Below are positions 31,661 through 40,795 of a stretch of DNA of 64,000 bases, piece after piece. This DNA comes from Pseudomonas sp. ANT_H12B. Its GTDB lineage: Bacteria > Pseudomonadota > Gammaproteobacteria > Pseudomonadales > Pseudomonadaceae. The translations under genes were made by a program, and so were the position numbers. Position 1 is the first letter of the stretch; every line of letters starts with the position of its first letter. The notes beneath the pieces were generated by a model. That model saw only the letters and a list, made by a program, of their open reading frames with translations, did no database searches and was not told the DNA's origin. The stretch is from NCBI RefSeq assembly GCF_008369325.1, contig NZ_VOBI01000017.1:1-64000 (forward strand), read 5' to 3'.

Positions 31661-33766
31661 TTAAACGCCCGAAGCCTTGGCTGCTGCTACGTCTTTGATG
31701 GACAGCTTGATACGGCCGCGGTTGTCCACGTCCAGTACCAGTACTTCCACTTCCTGGCCTTCTTTCAGGATGTCAGTCACTTTCTCAACGCGAGCATCGC
31801 TCAGCATCGAGATGTGAACCAGACCGTCCTTGCCCGGCAGGATGTTGACGAATGCGCCGAAGTCGACGATGCGCTCAACCTTACCGACGTAGATCTTGCC
31901 GATTTCAGCTTCTGCGGTGATGCCCAGAACGCGCTGACGTGCAGCTTCAGCCGCTTCCTTGGTTTCGCCGAAGATCTTGATCGAGCCGTCGTCTTCGATG
32001 TCGATCGAAGCCTTGGTCTCTTCACAGATCGCACGAATGGTCGCGCCGCCTTTACCGATGACATCACGGATTTTGTCGGTGTCGATTTTCATCGCGATCA
32101 TGGTCGGAGCGTTTTCCGACAGTTCGGTACGCGACTGGCCAATGATCTGGTTCATCTGACCGAGGATGTTCAGGCGCGCTTCCAGGGCTTGGCCCAGAGC
32201 GATCTCCATGATTTCTTCGGTGATGCCTTTGATCTTGATGTCCATCTGCAGCGCGGTCACACCTTTGGCGGTACCGGCTACTTTGAAGTCCATGTCGCCC
32301 AAGTGGTCTTCGTCACCCAGGATGTCGGTCAGGACGGCGAATTTCTCGCCTTCTTTAACCAGACCCATGGCGATACCGGCAACCGGTGCCTTCATTGGAA
32401 CGCCGGCATCCATCAGAGCCAGGGAAGCGCCGCAGACCGAAGCCATGGAGCTCGAACCGTTGGACTCGGTGATTTCCGACACAACACGGATGGTGTACGG
32501 GAACACGTCGGCAGCAGGCAGCATGGCTGCAATCGAACGACGGGCCAGACGGCCGTGACCGATTTCACGACGACCAGCGCCACCCATGCGACCACACTCA
32601 CCTACCGAGAACGGAGGGAAGTTGTAGTGCAGCATGAACGGGTCTTTTTTCTCGCCTTCCAGGGTGTCCAGCAGCTGTGCGTCACGGGCGGTGCCCAGTG
32701 TTGCAACAACCAGAGCCTGGGTTTCGCCACGGGTGAACAGAGCCGAACCGTGGGTCTTTGGCAGAACACCGACTTCGATGTTCAAAGGACGTACGGTCTT
32801 GGTGTCGCGGCCGTCGATACGTGGCTTGCCGTTAACGATGTTTTCGCGAACGGTGCGGTATTCGATTTCGCCGAAAGCAGCTTTGACTTCAGCGGAAGTC
32901 GGCTGGCCTTCTTCACCGGACAGCTTGGCAACCACCTGGTCTTTCAGTTCGCCCAGACGAGCGTAACGGTCGGCCTTGATGGTGATGGTGTAAGCCTGGG
33001 AGATCGCGTCGCCGAACTGGGCGCGGATATCACCCAGCAGAGCGGTGGCTTCAGGCTGTGGAGCCCAGGTCCAGGTTGGTTTGGCAGCTTCGGCAGCCAG
33101 TTCTTTAACAGCGTTGATCACAACCTGGAACTCGTCGTGAGCAAACAGTACCGCGCCCAGCATCTGGTCTTCGGTCAGCTCTTTGGCTTCCGATTCAACC
33201 ATCAACACGGCTTCCGAAGTACCGGCAACGACCATGTCCAGGCTCGAAGCTTTCTGTTGTTCGTAAGTCGGGTTCAGCAGGTAGCCGGTGTTTTCGTGGA
33301 ACGCAACGCGGGCAGCGCCGATCGGGCCATCGAAAGGAATGCCGGAGATGGCCAGGGCAGCCGAAGTACCGATCATCGCAGCGATGTCCGGATCGGTCTT
33401 CTTGCTGGTGGAAACGACGGTGCAGACAACCTGCACTTCGTTCATGAAGCCTTCTGGGAACAGCGGACGGATCGGACGGTCGATCAGTCGGGAAGTCAGG
33501 GTTTCTTTCTCGGAAGGACGGCCTTCACGCTTGAAGAAACCGCCAGGGATCTTACCGGCAGCGTAAGTCTTTTCCTGGTAGTGAACGGACAGAGGGAAGA
33601 AGCCCTTGCCTGGATCGGCTTGCTTGGCGCCGACCACAGTCACCAATACGCTGACGTCGTCGTCAACGGTGACCAATACTGCGCCGGAGGCCTGACGGGC
33701 GATACGGCCAGTCTCGAGGGTAACGGTCGACTGACCGAACTGGAATTTTTTGATTACCGGGTTCAC
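31661..33766 (-). CDS. pnp: Polyribonucleotide nucleotidyltransferase (PNPase)
   Basis: This 701-residue phosphorolytic 3'-5' exoribonuclease is part of the RNA degradosome and cytosolic mRNA turnover. It has two RNase PH-like domains (catalytic second copy with GERETQ-type segment GRREIGHGRLARRSIAA and FPYTIRVVSEITESNGSSSMASVCG), a KH domain (MKIDTDKIRDVIGKGGATIRAI, near 555) and an S1 domain (GKIYVGKVERIVDFGAFVNILPGKDGLVHIS near 625). Start is GTG at 33766, as usual in Pseudomonas, with AGGAC upstream. Last gene of the nusA-infB-rbfA-truB-rpsO-pnp series; the long gap to rpsO carries a hairpin that may be an RNase III site for autogenous control. Confidence 0.97.
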   Translation of the reverse strand: MNPVIKKFQFGQSTVTLETGRIARQASGAVLVTVDDDVSVLVTVVGAKQADPGKGFFPLSVHYQEKTYAAGKIPGGFFKREGRPSEKETLTSRLIDRPIRPLFPEGFMNEVQVVCTVVSTSKKTDPDIAAMIGTSAALAISGIPFDGPIGAARVAFHENTGYLLNPTYEQQKASSLDMVVAGTSEAVLMVESEAKELTEDQMLGAVLFAHDEFQVVINAVKELAAEAAKPTWTWAPQPEATALLGDIRAQFGDAISQAYTITIKADRYARLGELKDQVVAKLSGEEGQPTSAEVKAAFGEIEYRTVRENIVNGKPRIDGRDTKTVRPLNIEVGVLPKTHGSALFTRGETQALVVATLGTARDAQLLDTLEGEKKDPFMLHYNFPPFSVGECGRMGGAGRREIGHGRLARRSIAAMLPAADVFPYTIRVVSEITESNGSSSMASVCGASLALMDAGVPMKAPVAGIAMGLVKEGEKFAVLTDILGDEDHLGDMDFKVAGTAKGVTALQMDIKIKGITEEIMEIALGQALEARLNILGQMNQIIGQSRTELSENAPTMIAMKIDTDKIRDVIGKGGATIRAICEETKASIDIEDDGSIKIFGETKEAAEAARQRVLGITAEAEIGKIYVGKVERIVDFGAFVNILPGKDGLVHISMLSDARVEKVTDILKEGQEVEVLVLDVDNRGRIKLSIKDVAAAKASGV

Positions 33767-33903
33767 GGTGTCCTACCTTCTTTTGTGGCTCTTGGGGAAC
33801 TTGTCTTCTTGCGAAATTCTTGGGCAACGTCGGGAATCGGCCCGACTGTCATTGTCCAGGTAAAGCGGGTGTCCAGATAAAACTTGAGGCTGGGAGCCTG
33901 CCA

Positions 33904-33930
33904 TACGCCAGCGGGAAACCCACTGACGTA
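33904..33930 (-). promoter_or_regulatory. Hairpin in the pnp leader, possible RNase III processing site
   Basis: TACGCCAGCGG (33904-33914) and CCACTGACGTA (33920-33930) pair as RNA over 11 positions with two G-U pairs and a 5-base loop. It lies in the rpsO-pnp gap, where E. coli has the RNase III site by which PNPase limits its own mRNA. Confidence 0.5.
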
Positions 33931-33963
33931 CGACAGACAACCAACCTCTAGCGCAATCGCTTA

Positions 33964-34233
33964 TTAGCGACGCAGACCCAGGCGACCGATCAGAGCCTGG
34001 TAACGGCCCAGATCCTTGCCTTTCAGGTAGTCCAGCAGCTTACGACGCTGGTTTACCATGCGGATCAGACCACGACGGGAGTGGTGATCTTTACCGTTGA
34101 TCTTGAAGTGACCTTGCAGCTTGTTGATGTTGTGGGTCAGCAGTGCAACTTGCACTTCTGGCGAACCAGTGTCACCAACAGCTTGCTGGTAGTCAGCTAC
34201 GATTTGAGCTTTTTCTTGAACGTCGAGAGCCAT
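33964..34233 (-). CDS. rpsO: Ribosomal protein S15
   Basis: This 89-residue protein binds 16S rRNA early in assembly of the small subunit platform. The family signature GSPEVQVALLTHNINKLQGHFKINGKDHHSRRGLIRMVNQRRKLLDYLKGKD is essentially complete (written here in parts: GSPEVQVALLTHNI, HFKINGKDHHSRRGL, MVNQRRKLLDYL). Length is exact for the family. It lies between truB and pnp as in E. coli. A small hairpin CTGTTTC-AAA-GAAACAG (34257-34273) lies just upstream and may take part in the translational feedback known for S15. Confidence 0.98.
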   Translation of the reverse strand: MALDVQEKAQIVADYQQAVGDTGSPEVQVALLTHNINKLQGHFKINGKDHHSRRGLIRMVNQRRKLLDYLKGKDLGRYQALIGRLGLRR

Positions 34234-34350
34234 GAGGCAATCCTTTTATCAGGAAACTGTTTCAAAGAAACAGCTTCAACAGGCCAGGGACAAATCCCTG
34301 TATCTAAAAATGAGGAGTGACCGTGCCTGTTAACAGCCACCCTCGTCCGG

Positions 34351-35268
34351 TCATTCTGACCGAATCAGTCGACGTGGCGCGATGCGCCCGTCTTCGCTCA
34401 CTTCACCGATACCGATGAAGCGACCGTTGTGATCCTGTACCCGTACCATGCCGAACTTCGGTGCATCCGGGGCTCGCACCGGTTGGCCGTTGAGCCAGTA
34501 GAACGAGCTGTGCTCCGAGAACTGCAACAGCGGCCAATCCAGCAGGCCGCTGTCCGATGGCATCAGGAAGCGATCGACCGCTTCATTGCCGCCTTCGGCA
34601 TGTACCGCTTCCAACTCTTCAAGCGTGACAGTCTGCGCCAGCGTGAAAGGCCCGGCCTGGGTACGTCGCAGTTCAGCAACGTAAGCGCCACAACCGAGTT
34701 GCTCACCGATATCCTCCACCAGGGTGCGGATATAGGTGCCTTTGCTGCAATCCACCGCAAGCCGCGCAGTATCACCCTCAAAGGCCAGCAATTCCAAGCG
34801 CGCAATAGTAACAGAACGCGGTTCGCGCTCCACTACTTCGCCTGCACGGGCCAGCTTGTACAGCGGCTGGCCGTCACGCTTGAGCGCCGAGTACATCGGC
34901 GGTATCTGACTGATTTGCCCACGAAAACCGGGTAAAACAGCTTCGACATCAGTGCGACCAACGGTCACCGGGCGCTCCAGCAAAACTTCACCTTCGGCAT
35001 CCGCCGTGGTGGTGGTCTTGCCCAGTTGCGCCAAGGTTTCATAAGCTTTGTCGGAATCGAGCAGGTATTGCGAAAACTTGGTGGCCTCACCGAAGCACAA
35101 CGGCAGCACGCCGGTGGCCAGCGGATCGAGACTGCCGGTGTGCCCGGCCTTCTCGGCGTTCAGCAACCAGCGGACCTTCTGCAACGCCGCGTTGGAGGTG
35201 AACCCCAACGGCTTATCGAGCAGGATGATGCCGCTGACATTACGACGGATACGTTTGACCTGAGCCAC
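34351..35268 (-). CDS. truB: tRNA pseudouridine-55 synthase
   Basis: This 305-residue enzyme makes pseudouridine 55 in the T-loop of tRNAs. GIILLDKPLGFTSNAALQKV opens the fold, followed by GHTGSLDPLATGVLPLCFGEATKFSQ with the catalytic Asp, and GTYIRTLVEDIGEQLG near 190. The C-terminal PUA-like part ends with APRRLIRSE. Position between rbfA (3 bases upstream) and rpsO is the conserved arrangement. Length as expected for Pseudomonas. Confidence 0.96.
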   Translation of the reverse strand: MAQVKRIRRNVSGIILLDKPLGFTSNAALQKVRWLLNAEKAGHTGSLDPLATGVLPLCFGEATKFSQYLLDSDKAYETLAQLGKTTTTADAEGEVLLERPVTVGRTDVEAVLPGFRGQISQIPPMYSALKRDGQPLYKLARAGEVVEREPRSVTIARLELLAFEGDTARLAVDCSKGTYIRTLVEDIGEQLGCGAYVAELRRTQAGPFTLAQTVTLEELEAVHAEGGNEAVDRFLMPSDSGLLDWPLLQFSEHSSFYWLNGQPVRAPDAPKFGMVRVQDHNGRFIGIGEVSEDGRIAPRRLIRSE

Positions 35269-35271
35269 CGA

Positions 35272-35673
35272 TTACTCCTTGGTGTCTTCGGCTTCTGCCG
35301 CAACCGGATGCTGATTGTCTTCAGCTACCGCACGTTCGATCAATGCCGACAGATGAGCACCACGCACGACGCTTTCGTCGTAATGGAAGTGCAACTGTGG
35401 AACGCTGCGCAACTTCATTTCGCGAGCCAACTGCATGCGCAGGAAACCGGCGGCGGAGTTGAGCACCTTGATGCTTTGCGCGATGTCTTCGGCATTGTCC
35501 TGCCCCATCACCGTGATGAAGATCTTGGCGTGACCAACGTCGCGACTGACTTCAACAGCGGTAATGGTGACCAGGCCGACGCGCGGGTCTTTGACTTCAC
35601 GACGGATCAGCTGTGCCAGCTCACGCTGCATCTGATCGCCGATACGTTGGGTACGGCTGTATTCTTTTGCCAT
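35272..35673 (-). CDS. rbfA: Ribosome-binding factor A
   Basis: This 133-residue factor helps maturation of the 30S subunit and adaptation to cold by binding near the 5' end of 16S rRNA. QRIGDQMQRELAQLIRREVKDPRVGLVTITAVEVSRD is the typical N-terminal segment (shown in parts QRIGDQMQRELAQLI and KDPRVGLVTITAVEVS), with RSVPQLHFHYDESV in the KH-like core. The C-tail is acidic and low-complexity (AAEAEDTKE). It lies between infB and truB, 3 bases before truB. Confidence 0.96.
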   Translation of the reverse strand: MAKEYSRTQRIGDQMQRELAQLIRREVKDPRVGLVTITAVEVSRDVGHAKIFITVMGQDNAEDIAQSIKVLNSAAGFLRMQLAREMKLRSVPQLHFHYDESVVRGAHLSALIERAVAEDNQHPVAAEAEDTKE

Positions 35674-35727
35674 GTCTTGTTACCTGTTACTGCCACACGG
35701 TGAAACCCGTGGGGTCTGAAAGCGGCA

Positions 35728-35761
35728 AACGCCCGGCCTGACAAAAGCCAGACCGGGCGTT
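35728..35761 (-). terminator. GC-rich hairpin between infB and rbfA
   Basis: AACGCCCGGCCTG (35728-35740) and CAGACCGGGCGTT (35749-35761) form a long stem around ACAAAAGC. On the minus strand the hairpin is followed by TTTGCCGC, without a real T-run, so it may be a processing or partial-termination site inside the operon. Confidence 0.4.
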
Positions 35762-35832
35762 GCGTTTAGAGTCCTGACGCTGTGCCGCGCATTTGCATGC
35801 AGCGGCTCATCGTGGCCCTTGAAGTGCGCGAG

Positions 35833-38361
35833 TTAGAGGCTGCGAGCAACCTGAACCTTCTCGTAGACTTCGATCTTGTCGCCAGCCTTGACGTCGTTGT
35901 AGCTCTTGACGCCAATACCGCATTCCATGCCGGCACGTACTTCGGAAGCGTCATCCTTGAAGCGGCGCAGGGATTCCAGCTCGCCTTCGAAGATAACGAT
36001 GTCGTCACGCAGTACACGGATTGGACGGTTACGGTGCACAACACCTTCGATAACCATGCAACCGGCGATCGCGCCAAACTTCGGCGAACGGAACACGTCG
36101 CGCACTTCAGCGGTACCCAGGATGTTCTCGCGAACATCGCTGCCCAGCATACCGGTGAGGGCTTTCTTGACGTCTTCGATGATGTCGTAGATCACGTTGT
36201 AATAACGCATATCCAGACCTTCCTGCTCGACGATCTTGCGAGCGCCAGCATCGGCACGCACGTTGAAGCCGAACAGTACAGCGTTGGAGGCCAGTGCCAG
36301 ATTGGCGTCGGACTCGGTGATACCACCGACACCGCCACCGACAACACGCACTTGCACTTCGTCGTTACCCAGGCCGTTCAAGGCACCGTTCAACGCTTCC
36401 AGCGAACCACGGACGTCGGATTTGAGGACGATGTTGAGCGTCTTCTTCTCTGCCTGACCCATGTTTTCGAAGATGTTTTCCAGCTTGCCGGCGTGAGCGC
36501 GAGCCAGTTTGACTTCGCGGAACTTGCCTTGACGGAACAGAGCCACTTCACGGGCTTTCTTCTCGTCCGACAGCACGCTCATCTCGTCGCCAGCGTCCGG
36601 GGTACCGTCCAGGCCGAGGATCTCGACAGGGATGGAAGGACCGGCTTCCTTGATTGGCTTGCCGTTCTCGTCGAGCATGGCACGTACACGGCCATAGTTC
36701 GAACCGACCAGCACCATGTCGCCTTGGCGCAGGGTACCGTCTTGAACCAGAACGGTAGCAACCGGGCCACGACCTTTGTCGAGACGCGATTCAACCACGA
36801 CGCCACGGCCAGGAGCCGAAGGAGTCGCTTTCAGTTCCAGAACTTCAGCTTGCAGCAGAACAGCTTCGAGCAACTCGTCCACGCCAGTACCGACTTTCGC
36901 CGAAACCGATACGAACGGGGTGTCGCCGCCCCACTCTTCCGAAGTCACGCCGTGAACCGACAGTTCGCTACGGATGCGATCAAGATCAGCGCCCGGCTTG
37001 TCGATTTTGTTCACGGCAACAACCAGTGGAACACCGGCCGCCTTGGCGTGCTGGACCGCTTCAATGGTCTGCGGCATCACGCCGTCGTCCGCTGCAACGA
37101 CCAGGATCACGATGTCAGTCGCCTTGGCACCACGGGCACGCATTGCGGTAAACGCGGCGTGACCAGGGGTGTCGAGGAAAGTGACCATGCCGCGATCAGT
37201 TTCAACGTGGTACGCACCGATGTGCTGGGTGATACCGCCGGCTTCGCCAGCAGCTACCTTGGCACGACGGATATAGTCGAGCAGCGACGTCTTACCGTGG
37301 TCAACGTGGCCCATTACGGTCACGACCGGCGCACGGGAGAACGTCTCACCTTCAAACTTCAGGGACTCGGCCAGGGAATCTTCCAGGGCGGTGTCGCTGA
37401 CCAGGGTCACTTTGTGGCCCAACTCCTCAGCCACAAGCTGAGCAGTTTCCTGATCAAGCACCTGGTTGATGGTCGCTGGAGTACCCAGCTTGAACATGAA
37501 CTTGATGATTTCAGCAGCCTTGACCGACATCTGATTGGCGAGATCGCCAACAGTGATGGTCTCGCCGATCTGCACATCACGCACGACAGGGCCGGTTGGG
37601 CTCTGGAAACCGTGAGCGTTGCGCTTTTTCAGCTTGGCCTTGCCGCGACCACCACGACGGAAGCCATCGCTTTCTTCGTCGGTAGTACGTGGGGCAACGC
37701 GTGGAGCAGGCGCTTTCTCTTTGACCGAAGCACGATGTGGAGCGTTTTTACGCTCACCATCACCACTGCCACGACGACTGTTATCGTCGGCACGTGGTTT
37801 GTCCGGACGGCGCTGTTCGTTCTGCTTGTTGCGAACGTCAGCAGAAGGTGCCGGTGCAGCCGCCACAACCGGAGCGCTTTCACGTACTGGCTCGGCAACC
37901 GCAGCAGGAGCTGCGACAGCGTCGTTAGTAGCGTTTTGCGCAGTAGCAGGCTGGCGACGCGCTTCTTCTTCGGCGCGACGCTTGGCTTCTTCTTCAGCCT
38001 TCTGACGAGCAGCATTTTCTACTGCGCGACGTTCTTCCAGTTCGCGTTTGCGCTCGGCTTCGATTTCTTCCGGGCTGCGCTGTACGAAGACTTTCTTCTT
38101 GCGTACTTCAACGCTGATGCTTTTGCTGCCAGCAACACGCAGGGTGCTGGTGGTTTTGCGCTGCAATGTAATCTTGCGCGGTTCTTCCACTTTCGCCTTG
38201 TGGCTGCTCTTCAAGTGAGTCAGCAAAGACTGCTTCTCACTATCGCTCACACCTTCATCGGCGGCGGTGTGCGGCAGACCTGCCTCACGCATCTGCTGCA
38301 ACAGGCGCTCTACCGGTGTTTTGACCTCATCGGCCAGTTGTTTCACCGTGACTTGCGTCAT
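35833..38361 (-). CDS. infB: Translation initiation factor IF-2
   Basis: This 842-residue GTPase brings fMet-tRNA to the 30S subunit. Residues 1-50 form the IF2 N-terminal motif (VTVKQLADEVKTPVERLLQQMREAGLPH). A long charged, Ala/Glu/Arg-rich linker follows to about 330. The G domain begins at VVTVMGHVDHGKTSLLDYIR (G1) with DTPGHAAFTAMRARGA (G3) and VAVNKIDK (G4). The C-terminal C1 and C2 domains end in KVQVARSL. Length equals that of P. aeruginosa IF-2. The gene follows nusA by 27 bases in the rimP-nusA-infB operon, with tRNA-fMet at the head, grouping the initiator tRNA with its factor. Confidence 0.98.
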   Translation of the reverse strand: MTQVTVKQLADEVKTPVERLLQQMREAGLPHTAADEGVSDSEKQSLLTHLKSSHKAKVEEPRKITLQRKTTSTLRVAGSKSISVEVRKKKVFVQRSPEEIEAERKRELEERRAVENAARQKAEEEAKRRAEEEARRQPATAQNATNDAVAAPAAVAEPVRESAPVVAAAPAPSADVRNKQNEQRRPDKPRADDNSRRGSGDGERKNAPHRASVKEKAPAPRVAPRTTDEESDGFRRGGRGKAKLKKRNAHGFQSPTGPVVRDVQIGETITVGDLANQMSVKAAEIIKFMFKLGTPATINQVLDQETAQLVAEELGHKVTLVSDTALEDSLAESLKFEGETFSRAPVVTVMGHVDHGKTSLLDYIRRAKVAAGEAGGITQHIGAYHVETDRGMVTFLDTPGHAAFTAMRARGAKATDIVILVVAADDGVMPQTIEAVQHAKAAGVPLVVAVNKIDKPGADLDRIRSELSVHGVTSEEWGGDTPFVSVSAKVGTGVDELLEAVLLQAEVLELKATPSAPGRGVVVESRLDKGRGPVATVLVQDGTLRQGDMVLVGSNYGRVRAMLDENGKPIKEAGPSIPVEILGLDGTPDAGDEMSVLSDEKKAREVALFRQGKFREVKLARAHAGKLENIFENMGQAEKKTLNIVLKSDVRGSLEALNGALNGLGNDEVQVRVVGGGVGGITESDANLALASNAVLFGFNVRADAGARKIVEQEGLDMRYYNVIYDIIEDVKKALTGMLGSDVRENILGTAEVRDVFRSPKFGAIAGCMVIEGVVHRNRPIRVLRDDIVIFEGELESLRRFKDDASEVRAGMECGIGVKSYNDVKAGDKIEVYEKVQVARSL

Positions 38362-38388
38362 GCACTTCTCTCCTCAGGCCGCGCCTAA

Positions 38389-39870
38389 TTACTCGAACCA
38401 GTGGGCTCGGGCGGCCATGATCAACTTGCCGGCACGATCATCGTCAATGCCGTCGATGTCGAGCAGATCGTCAATAGACTGCTCGGCCAGGTCTTCGCGG
38501 GTAATTACGCCGCGCACCGCCAGTTCCATCGCCAAATCCTTGTCCATACCCTCAAGCGAGAGCAGGTCTTCGGCCGGATGGGCGTCTGCCAGCTTTTCCT
38601 CAGTAGCGATGGCTTTGGTCAACAAACGATCCTTGGCGCGAGCGCGAAGCTCGTTGACGGTTTCTTCGTCAAAGCCGTCGATGTTGAGCATTTCTTCCAA
38701 CGGTACGTAGGCAATCTCTTCCAGGCTGGTGAAGCCCTCATCTACCAGCACCTGTGCCAGGTCTTCGTCGACTTCCAGCTCGTCGATGAAGTTGCGCAGG
38801 ATATCGCCGGTTTCTGCTTGCTGCTTAGCCTGGATGTCCGATTCGGTCATCACGTTCAGGGTCCAGCCAGTCAACTGGCTAGCCAGACGCACGTTCTGAC
38901 CACCGCGACCGATGGCCTGAGCCAGATTGTCTGCGCCAACGGCGATGTCCATTGCATGGGCATCTTCGTCAACGATAATTGCCGCCACTTCAGCCGGCGA
39001 CATTGCATTGATCACGAACTGAGCCGGGTTGTCGTCCCACAGGACGATGTCCACACGCTCACCGCCCAACTCACCCGACACTGCCTGGACGCGCGAACCG
39101 CGCATACCGATGCAAGCGCCTTGCGGGTCGATGCGTTTGTCCTTGGAGCGGACCGCGATCTTGGCACGCGATCCCGGGTCACGGGACGCAGCCATTACTT
39201 CGATCAGGCCTTCAGCGATTTCCGGCACTTCGATGCGGAACAACTCGATCAGCATTTCCGGCGCGGTACGCGACAGGATCAGCTGCGGGCCGCGGTTCTC
39301 GGTGCGGATTTCCTTGAGCAGCGCACGCAGACGTACGCCGACCCGGAAAGTTTCGCGAGAGATGATGTCTTCACGAGCGAGCAACGCTTCAGCGTTGTTG
39401 CCCAGATCGACGATCACATTGTCGCGGGTAACTTTCTTCACGGTGCCGGAGATGATTTCTCCCAGGCGCTCGCGATAGGCATCAACAACTTGAGCGCGCT
39501 CGGCTTCGCGAACCTTCTGCACGATGACTTGCTTGGCAGTCTGTGCAGCGATGCGGCCGAACTCGATGGATTCGATCTTTTCTTCGACTACATCACCAAC
39601 CTGGGCACCAGGATGCGTTTCGGCAACCTTGCTCGGCCAGGTTTCGATGGCCGGATCGTCCAGGTCTGCTTCTTCGACGACCGTCCAGCGACGGAATGTC
39701 TCGTAAGCACCGGTGTGGCGATTGATTTCCACACGCAGATCGACTTCGTCCTCGAAACGCTTTTTGGTAGCAGTGGCCAAGGCCAGCTCCAGCGCTTCAA
39801 AAATTACGTTTGCCGGTACGCCCTTTTCATTGGATACCGACTCAACAACCAGCAGTACTTCTTTGCTCAT
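38389..39870 (-). CDS. nusA: Transcription termination/antitermination factor NusA
   Basis: This 493-residue RNA-polymerase factor influences pausing, termination and antitermination. Domains in order: N-terminal polymerase-binding part (SKEVLLVVESVSNEKGVP), S1 near 135-200 (ISGTVKKVTRDNVIVDLG), KH1 and KH2 (EIAEGLIEVMAASRDPG, DPQGACIGMRGSRVQAVSGEL, then LAQAIGRGGQNVRLASQLTGW), and two acidic C-terminal repeats (EVDEDLAQVLVDEGFTSLEEIAY and similar, from about 365). Start ATG 39870 is chosen for the standard MSKEVL and length; the frame opens 21 bases earlier. Follows rimP by 47 bases. Confidence 0.97.
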   Translation of the reverse strand: MSKEVLLVVESVSNEKGVPANVIFEALELALATATKKRFEDEVDLRVEINRHTGAYETFRRWTVVEEADLDDPAIETWPSKVAETHPGAQVGDVVEEKIESIEFGRIAAQTAKQVIVQKVREAERAQVVDAYRERLGEIISGTVKKVTRDNVIVDLGNNAEALLAREDIISRETFRVGVRLRALLKEIRTENRGPQLILSRTAPEMLIELFRIEVPEIAEGLIEVMAASRDPGSRAKIAVRSKDKRIDPQGACIGMRGSRVQAVSGELGGERVDIVLWDDNPAQFVINAMSPAEVAAIIVDEDAHAMDIAVGADNLAQAIGRGGQNVRLASQLTGWTLNVMTESDIQAKQQAETGDILRNFIDELEVDEDLAQVLVDEGFTSLEEIAYVPLEEMLNIDGFDEETVNELRARAKDRLLTKAIATEEKLADAHPAEDLLSLEGMDKDLAMELAVRGVITREDLAEQSIDDLLDIDGIDDDRAGKLIMAARAHWFE

Positions 39871-39917
39871 CGTACGCCTCGCCTTTCGCAAGCCATTGGA
39901 TCCGCGGGATCCGCGTC

Positions 39918-40376
39918 TCAGTCAAAACTGGGAATAATGTTGGCCTTGTCGATCATATCGATCGGCAACAGGAACTCATGGTCTTCAACCTGCACCACGA
40001 CGTCCTGCTCTTCTACACCGCGCAGAAGGCCCTGAAAGTTGCGTCGTCCTTCAAAGGGCGAGCGCAGCTTGATCTTCACTTGTTCACCGGCAAATTTTGC
40101 AAACTGCTCAATAGTGAACAGTGGGCGTTCCATGCCAGGCGAGGAAACTTCAAGGGTATATTCAACGGCGATTGGATCTTCAACGTCCAGGACACCACTG
40201 ATCTGACGGCTGACGATGGCACAATCGTCCACCAGCACTCCGCCTTCTTTATCAATATAAACGCGCAACATTGAGTGGCGACCTTGAGCCGAGAACTCAA
40301 TACCCCAGCATTCATAGCCTAGGGCCACGACCACCGGGGCCAGCAAGGCCTGCAACTCTTCTAGCTTGCTCGACAC
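39918..40376 (-). CDS. rimP: Ribosome maturation factor RimP
   Basis: This 152-residue protein is needed for 30S assembly. LEELQALLAPVVVALGYECWG opens the alpha/beta domain and VDDCAIVSRQISGVLDVEDPI with YTLEVSSPGMERPL is its conserved core; the end (LPIDMIDKANIIP) is the SH3-like domain. GTG 40376 is taken as start: it gives the same length and N-terminus as P. aeruginosa RimP and GAGGGGG lies upstream. The frame extends further back, over the terminators between it and tRNA-fMet. First protein gene of rimP-nusA-infB. Confidence 0.94.
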   Translation of the reverse strand: MSSKLEELQALLAPVVVALGYECWGIEFSAQGRHSMLRVYIDKEGGVLVDDCAIVSRQISGVLDVEDPIAVEYTLEVSSPGMERPLFTIEQFAKFAGEQVKIKLRSPFEGRRNFQGLLRGVEEQDVVVQVEDHEFLLPIDMIDKANIIPSFD

Positions 40377-40412
40377 CTGAACCCCCTCGTGCATGTATGT
40401 GCATGCTGTGCA

Positions 40413-40439
40413 AAATAAAAAAATGGGCGAAACGCCCAT
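40413..40439 (-). terminator. Terminator directly upstream of rimP (candidate attenuator)
   Basis: ATGGGCG (40423-40429), loop AAA, CGCCCAT (40433-40439) pair, and on the minus strand are followed by TTTTTTATTTT (complement of 40412-40422). It stands about 37 bases before the rimP start. A further hairpin AACGCC/GGCGTT (40446-40467) lies just above it, giving alternative folds. Confidence 0.75.
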
Positions 40440-40483
40440 CCTTGAAACGCCGTCGAATAGTGGCGTTGAAAGTGTCCAGCTAA

Positions 40484-40506
40484 CAAAAAGCCCCTTAAAA
40501 GGGGCT
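40484..40506 (-). terminator. Terminator after tRNA-fMet
   Basis: AGCCCC (40489-40494) and GGGGCT (40501-40506) pair around TTAAAA, and on the minus strand TTTTT follows (40488-40484). It starts 9 bases after the CCA end of tRNA-fMet. Confidence 0.9.
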
Positions 40507-40514
40507 CCTTAAAC

Positions 40515-40591
<77 letters not shown>

Positions 40592-40687
40592 ACAAAGCTG
40601 GGGCGGAAGTATACGACCGATCCCTGACAGGGTCAATGTAACCTTCCACCTACAAGAAAGCCCGCAACAGCGGGCTCTCCTGATAAT

Positions 40688-40773
40688 TGGTACCGAGAAG
40701 GGGACTCGAACCCCTACACCCTATGGGCACAACCACCTCAAGGTTGCGTGTCTACCAATTCCACCACCTCGGC
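40688..40773 (-). tRNA. tRNA-Leu (anticodon GAG)
   Basis: The minus strand reads GCCGAGGTGGTGGAATTGGT and has a long variable arm as in class II tRNAs; the anticodon loop is CTTGAGG, giving GAG, for CUC/CUU codons. CCA is encoded (TGG at 40688-40690). It lies next to secG, as leuU does in E. coli. Confidence 0.96.
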
Positions 40774-40795
40774 AATACTACGTTTGAAACCCTTC

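Noticed and set aside
35782..38388. 868-codon plus-strand open frame across infB
   Set aside because: Mirror of infB codon bias; no domain, and IF-2 is complete on the minus strand.
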